NCBI GenBank assembly: GCA_949152475.1
Contig: OX424568.1
Coordinates: forward strand, 27,627,667 to 27,691,666
Length of the DNA stretch: 64,000 bases
Reading direction: 5' to 3'
Origin: Terebella lapidaria
Lineage: Eukaryota > Annelida > Polychaeta > Terebellida > Terebellidae
This document shows positions 59,161-64,000 of the stretch, piece after piece; position 1 is the first letter of the stretch, and each line of letters begins with the position of its first letter. The position numbers and the translations under genes were made by a program. The notes beneath the pieces are model-generated. The model had not been told where the DNA came from and ran no database searches. It was given only the letters and a program-made list of their open reading frames with translations.

Positions 59161-59954
59161 GTTCTAACTTGTTCAAGCGGGCGATAATAGAGTCGGGCTC
59201 TGCCTTGAGTACGTGGGCGATCAGTAGGAACCCGCTACGCTACACCCGGGAACTTGCCGAGAAAGTCAACTGCTCCGATCTCTGGGGTCAAAACAGGGCT
59301 GTGATCTTGTGTCTGAAGGAGAAACCATACCAGGAATTAATCAATGCCGACATACGAGCCCCAAAGTACTTCTCGGCATTTGCCCCAGTCATTGAGAGTA
59401 CGGTGCTACCCGAAGATATCCGAAGTTTGATGCGTAAATCCTCGCGCTTCGGCAGTACAAATTTACTACTCGGCGTCATGAAGAACGAAGGGTTCCTCTA
59501 TTTCAAACAACACCAAGTGGACCACGGGGTGACACACGATCAACTGACCAAAATCTTACGTACGTACGTGCGCAATGTCTACCAGTTCCACCGCCAGAAG
59601 ATCTACGAGATATTACTACACGAGTATACAGATTGGGAGCGACCGCACGATCCCGATGTAATCCGCGACAACTTGATGACGTTGCTTAGGGATGCACAAC
59701 TGACTGCTCCTATGGTCGAACTGTCGCACTTCCATGAGGACCACAGTGCGTCCACATATATGTATGCGTTTTACTATCCGTCACGTTTGGACACATACCC
59801 GCGGTGGGCTGGCGGAGTGCACGGGGACGATTTGACTTACGTGTTTGGTGCTCCACTGATAGACGGTATATCGCCTTTCATATCACTCTACACCACCAAA
59901 AAAAATGCTGACTGAAGCTATTCTAACTTATTGGACCAACTTCATCAAAACCGG
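59161..59954 (+). pseudogene. Neuroligin-like copy C, visible exon 3 with 2-base frameshift
   Basis: It matches copy A 7436-8231 throughout (same domain landmarks, GGVHGDDLTYVFGAP present) but is 794 nt instead of 796. In A the sequence is accaccaaggaaaaaatg; here it is accaccaaaaaaaatg, so two bases are lost in what became a run of 8 A (about 59899-59906). The frame shifts after TTKK and meets TGA at 59913-59915, losing the YWTNF block and everything C-terminal. A run of A is a place where sequencing errors occur, but the other two lesions support real decay. Confidence 0.88.
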
Positions 59955-60641
59955 GTAGGCATTGTGGTGTCATTTGGTGTCAATACATATAAAGATCTTA
60001 GTGGTAAAATTATTCCAAACATATATCAATTAACCAATATGTATGTGAAATCAAAATATATGATCAATAGAGAACATCAACACAGTCAAGATCAGTACAA
60101 AAAAAACCTCATAATATCAGTGGAAATTAATCAGCATCAAGGTTGACTGGAGTGTCATGAAAAATGAGCCGCCAATATATCCTAACACAAACTCCTCGGT
60201 GTCTGGAGAGGTTTCTCCCGGTGTCACATGACGACTAGCTTCGCTGCCCAGAGGGGTGTTCTGGTCTCGCTTGTAGTTTTGTTTCAGTGCACACAAACGT
60301 TGACGCTAACGTGATTTTCGTCGATTCATAATGAAAAAAAAATCTTCTGTTAATACAAGTTTCTCCCTCCTCATGAACTCCGTGCTGATAATGACTGTAA
60401 GCAGAGAATGATGTACACAAAATGTTTTCTATTCGTTCGCTAGCATACATTTTACAGACACTGATGTCACGAACGCATACAATTACTATCATGAAATGAT
60501 CTCAGGTTCGAATATAATTGGAAAAGGCTCAGGTACATGTAATTTTAATTATGACAACATGTATGTTGTTTGTTCAAAGGGATGTTTGTGTTATGACATC
60601 CACTGTACCAATCATGTAATCTTGTGTCTGTCTTTCTACAG

Positions 60642-60757
60642 GAATCCTAATACGCCGCGCGCCCAGACGTCAGCTTTCGGTGTAGACGTCGAGAACAGAT
60701 TCGAGAACCTGAGGTGGCCCAAATACGACAAAATGAATCAGGAATATCTCCACATAG
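60642..60757 (+). pseudogene. Neuroligin-like copy C, visible exon 4 (itself intact)
   Basis: 116 nt with the same splice borders as copy A 8934-9049 and only a few substitutions. The reading frame would be intact if the frameshift in the previous exon were not there. Confidence 0.85.
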
Positions 60758-62096
60758 GTACGCATTGTACTGTTTAAAATGTGTGATACTATTTCGATTC
60801 AACTCAAACAAGAGACGGGACTGTCCAGTCGTAGCTGATTGAGGAAACGAATACATTTTTCGGCATTATACAACAGCCATAACATCTCAGGAAACTCGGA
60901 TTACAAACGGATGAATGAATTACAAATTTACAATACTGACCACAAACGGACAACAATAAGACAGCTTAGAACTAGGACTAGAATATACCCAATAAAAACA
61001 CATAATTCACCCAAAATACTCAAATTTCATCACCAGGGAATGGTAAGTCCCTCCAATACTTTTTTCACATTAGAAGCACACTCTAAGTTTACATATACAC
61101 AATTTCATATTGACCTTCAAAATACCCCCAAAATATTCGCAAGTGATTTCATGTAAATATTTATGCTTTTTGTTTGATAAGGGAAAAATTTTGTTTGATA
61201 TAATCAACACATCATCTAGAAATAAGTCCATGCCTCAAATATAACATAGAAGTTAGAATAGCAGTTCAGATTCCAGCATACGATGTCAATTATAATAAAA
61301 TGATATAATGATACAACAAAACACTGTAGCGTCCGATGTAAAAGTTTTCTGTTGCGTTTTTACATCAAGGAAGGCGTAAGTAATTATCGCGTGGTTAATT
61401 CCATTTCATTAACCGTTTACGGTTGTTTTCCCTCAATCCACCCACCCCTTTTTTGCAGATTATGATTGCCGAAGTTTAAAAAAAAGCCCTCACAATGTTA
61501 TTCGATTTTTTTCTGTCGGCATTTTTCTGCACATTAACCCTTCACTTGCTCTGAAATGCATGATACTCTCTTCAATCATATTCAAGTATACGATCAATTA
61601 TTCCGATCATTAGTCCGTCCTTGATGCAGACATCCATACTTATATCGCTAGATCAAAGACATCAGTCATCCAGAGTGACAGTTGGTGACAAGCTGTAAGA
61701 CTGATTAGTACGCCAGTGTCCGTTCTCTTTTTTTAAATTATGAAATAACTTTCCTTCCGATAAAAACTAGAGCTTAGCCGTAAAATAGTCAGTCTACCTT
61801 ATGGAACACCTCTGCTTGTTACGAATTAAAACTGGAATTTATTAAAACCGTAAAGTAATCAATCATTCTTCACCAGATCATTAACAGGGAAACTGTGTTA
61901 GAAATATGAAGTGAAAGAGAAGCACCTTAAGATTTGCATGGACAAGACATGATGATACACCTTTTGTAGTACCGAGTAGCTCATTTATCTTCTAATATCA
62001 TCTATAACTTGTACAGACAGAAATATTATACCTCATAATATCATACAATATTACCACATTCCAATATCACATGACCGTACCATAACTGTGTTTCAG
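60758..62096 (+). other. Copy C intron 4
   Basis: Nearly identical by eye to A 9050-10401, with small indels. No gene is seen. Confidence 0.8.
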
Positions 62097-63016
62097 GCAT
62101 GCGCCCTGTTGCCCGACATCACTACCGCGCTGATGGTATGGCTTTCTGGCTGGACCTCATACCCAAAATGCATGTCCCGGATGGCCTGCCTCCAGAGTTC
62201 CACCTTCTCATCGACTATAACAATGCCTCAGCCTTCGAAGCCATAGGCACGCGTGAACTTAACCTCGAGGACATGATCCCCACGACGACGACCTCGACCA
62301 CCCCGCCACCCACCACAACAATGCCTACCACGACCACCCCACTGCTCCCGACCACCACCTCATCCAGACGGACCACCCCACGCACTACCACCACACGGCC
62401 CACACCGCTCCCCGGCCCTTCCAAGCTCAGCCCACGTACACACCACAACACTGCTGAGAGGGAGACCACCCCGCGACCCTCATCGTCCCTGATTGGGCCA
62501 GACGGCACTCTTTTTCTCTCTGTAACAATCGCCGTGGGTTGCTCCCTCCTCTTTCTCAACATTCTCATATTTGCGGGGGTGTACTACCAGAAGGACCGGA
62601 TGCGTGTCGAGATGAAGTTACGCCAAAGAGAGCTTGAAGAGAAACAGAAAGAAGTTCTGGCCCAGGAGAGTTAACATAACTACAAAAGTAGCACGGGTCC
62701 CGAGACAGACACAAACAGCTCGTCAATGACCGTGCCACCAATGCAAGCTTGCCTAGCTAGACGGCACCTGCAGTCGCCTATAGCAATGCTCCCAAAGCAC
62801 CCAATCCCCGTCGTGCCGCCTCAAGCGCCCTACCACAGCCACACGATGCCCAGGCGCTCTCCGCGCCCCATCCACCACATGGGCAATCATACAGAAGGCG
62901 GCCCATCACACCTGCTCAATAGATCCGCCTCTATGGGCTCCATGTCAGAGATGGAGATACACGGCAACCATCGTAGTGATATAGACCACCATGGCAACCC
63001 TTCCACTGTGGTATAG
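62097..63016 (+). pseudogene. Neuroligin-like copy C, last exon with nonsense codon
   Basis: Same layout as copy A 10402-11321: end of ectodomain, Thr/Pro-rich stalk, membrane span, RQRELEEKQKEVLAQES. It then has TAA at 62672-62674 where A has GAA (SEHNY). Read alone, the exon would give a protein with a membrane span but without the PDZ-ligand tail. The tail codons downstream (62726-63016) remain open and still end in STVV, so the nonsense change is recent. Confidence 0.88.
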
Positions 63017-64000
63017 GGAATATCTTGTACATAGTGTGTGTATTTCGCTAACTCAAACATGCAATATGAGAGAGTGTGTGTGTGATTACAAATCAAGTGT
63101 GAATTGGAGTGACATAATGATTATAGTTGATGAAATAGGCATTTATGACATAGATATGTGTGTATAATTAACTAGGGATTTGGTAATGTGGCTATCGAAT
63201 GCAATAATAAAACATTTGACATTCCACAGTACCAATCGAAATTACAGAGATACTTTTAGCTAAATCATGTGATGAAACTTGGTCACGTGATCTCGTACAG
63301 AAAGGCTGTTATAAAGTGCCACCTTTTGAAACTGACAGTATAAGTAATCTCATGATGCCAGGTATCATCTCATAGTTCATATGGTAGAGACGTATATGTA
63401 AATGTATTGTGTGTCCTATTTTGCACGACTGCCACTGGAGTATTTTGGAACACTTGTTCAAAATGACAGCTCGACTGATGTTATATCATACTCTTCCATA
63501 TATACAACATGTGTAGTCAACAAAATTTTCAATGACGATGTTTCACTTTTATTACCTGTTTAATTTTCAATAAAAATTCATCACAAGGTGTTTTGTGTTT
63601 GCGAGAAGAAAACATTACTCTCACTTACAACCCTCACTACACTATCACGAAAGGGCAGTTTTTCAGCTGCAGTTTGTTTAACATTTAGCCATCAGATTCC
63701 CTCACTGACAGCCTGACAACACTGACAGGGTCTCATTAGGCTTGTCCATATGAGAAATTGCGTAGGAACAAGTCCATCCATTATCTTCGCTATACTCGCT
63801 ATACTATGGACCAGGCTCCCTCTAGTATTCGAACTCTGTCTTGCTGCTGAAAGCTTCGATTAGAGGAGATGAAAACCTGCTTGTACTCTATTCCTATCAA
63901 CGTGAATAGGACCATTTTGCATTTCATCTACCTTTTTTTATTCCACTGCAATGAAATCAAATACACGTATCTGCTGACTTAGAAAATTACTGTGATTGGA
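63017..64000 (+). other. 3' flank of copy C to the window edge
   Basis: Nearly identical by eye to A 11322-12305, with AATAAA words at 63206-63211 and 63569-63574. The window ends within the duplicated block, so the right edge of the unit is not seen. Confidence 0.75.

Overview
This window is eukaryotic: coding sequence is split into exons with GT..AG borders, introns are long and AT-rich, and most of the DNA is duplicated or transposon-derived. The gene content (a neuroligin-like cell-adhesion gene), the GIY-YIG-first Penelope-like retroelement and the tandem 'gaccttga' repeats fit a marine invertebrate, most likely a lophotrochozoan such as a mollusc or brachiopod. That placement is inference; the sequence shows no species-specific marker.

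Layout. The backbone is a head-to-tail array of one duplicated unit: a ~4 kb non-coding front, then five exons encoding the C-terminal three quarters of a neuroligin-like protein, then a 3' flank. Unit A (about 1-18.7 kb) has five clean exons at 4018-4167, 4319-4504, 7436-8231, 8934-9049 and 10402-11321. Unit B (about 22.2-33.2 kb) is an old, wrecked pseudogene. Unit C (about 41.3 kb to the right edge) is very similar to A but carries a lost splice donor, a 2-base frameshift and a nonsense codon. Extra copies of the front alone lie at 33.5-34.2 kb and 36.4-39.2 kb. No exon for the signal peptide or N-terminal part of the cholinesterase-like domain is visible anywhere, including the ~38 kb between the end of A and the first exon of C.

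Mobile DNA. Because the units are paralogous, many insertions can be read against an empty site in a sister unit. They include: a Penelope-like element with a permuted domain order (GIY-YIG endonuclease before the reverse transcriptase) at 41673-44726, and a 5'-truncated minus-strand relative at about 20108-20929; a 6.47 kb CACTG-ended, CACTA-like DNA element at 51640-58110 that carries an unrecognised spliced coding segment; two complete 125-bp miniature elements with perfect 8-bp target duplications; an 845-bp element with ~30-bp inverted ends; a 1.23 kb GC-rich CAGGGGCGG-ended element; and several hairpin elements. There are also exact-looking tandem duplications of 333 bp and 643 bp.

How it fits together. 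Only unit A could give an intact neuroligin-like C-terminus (non-catalytic alpha/beta-hydrolase fold, Thr/Pro-rich stalk, one membrane span, PDZ-ligand tail). It would need N-terminal exons from left of the window. B and C look like partial duplications decaying under transposon load. No rRNA, tRNA or CRISPR array was recognised.
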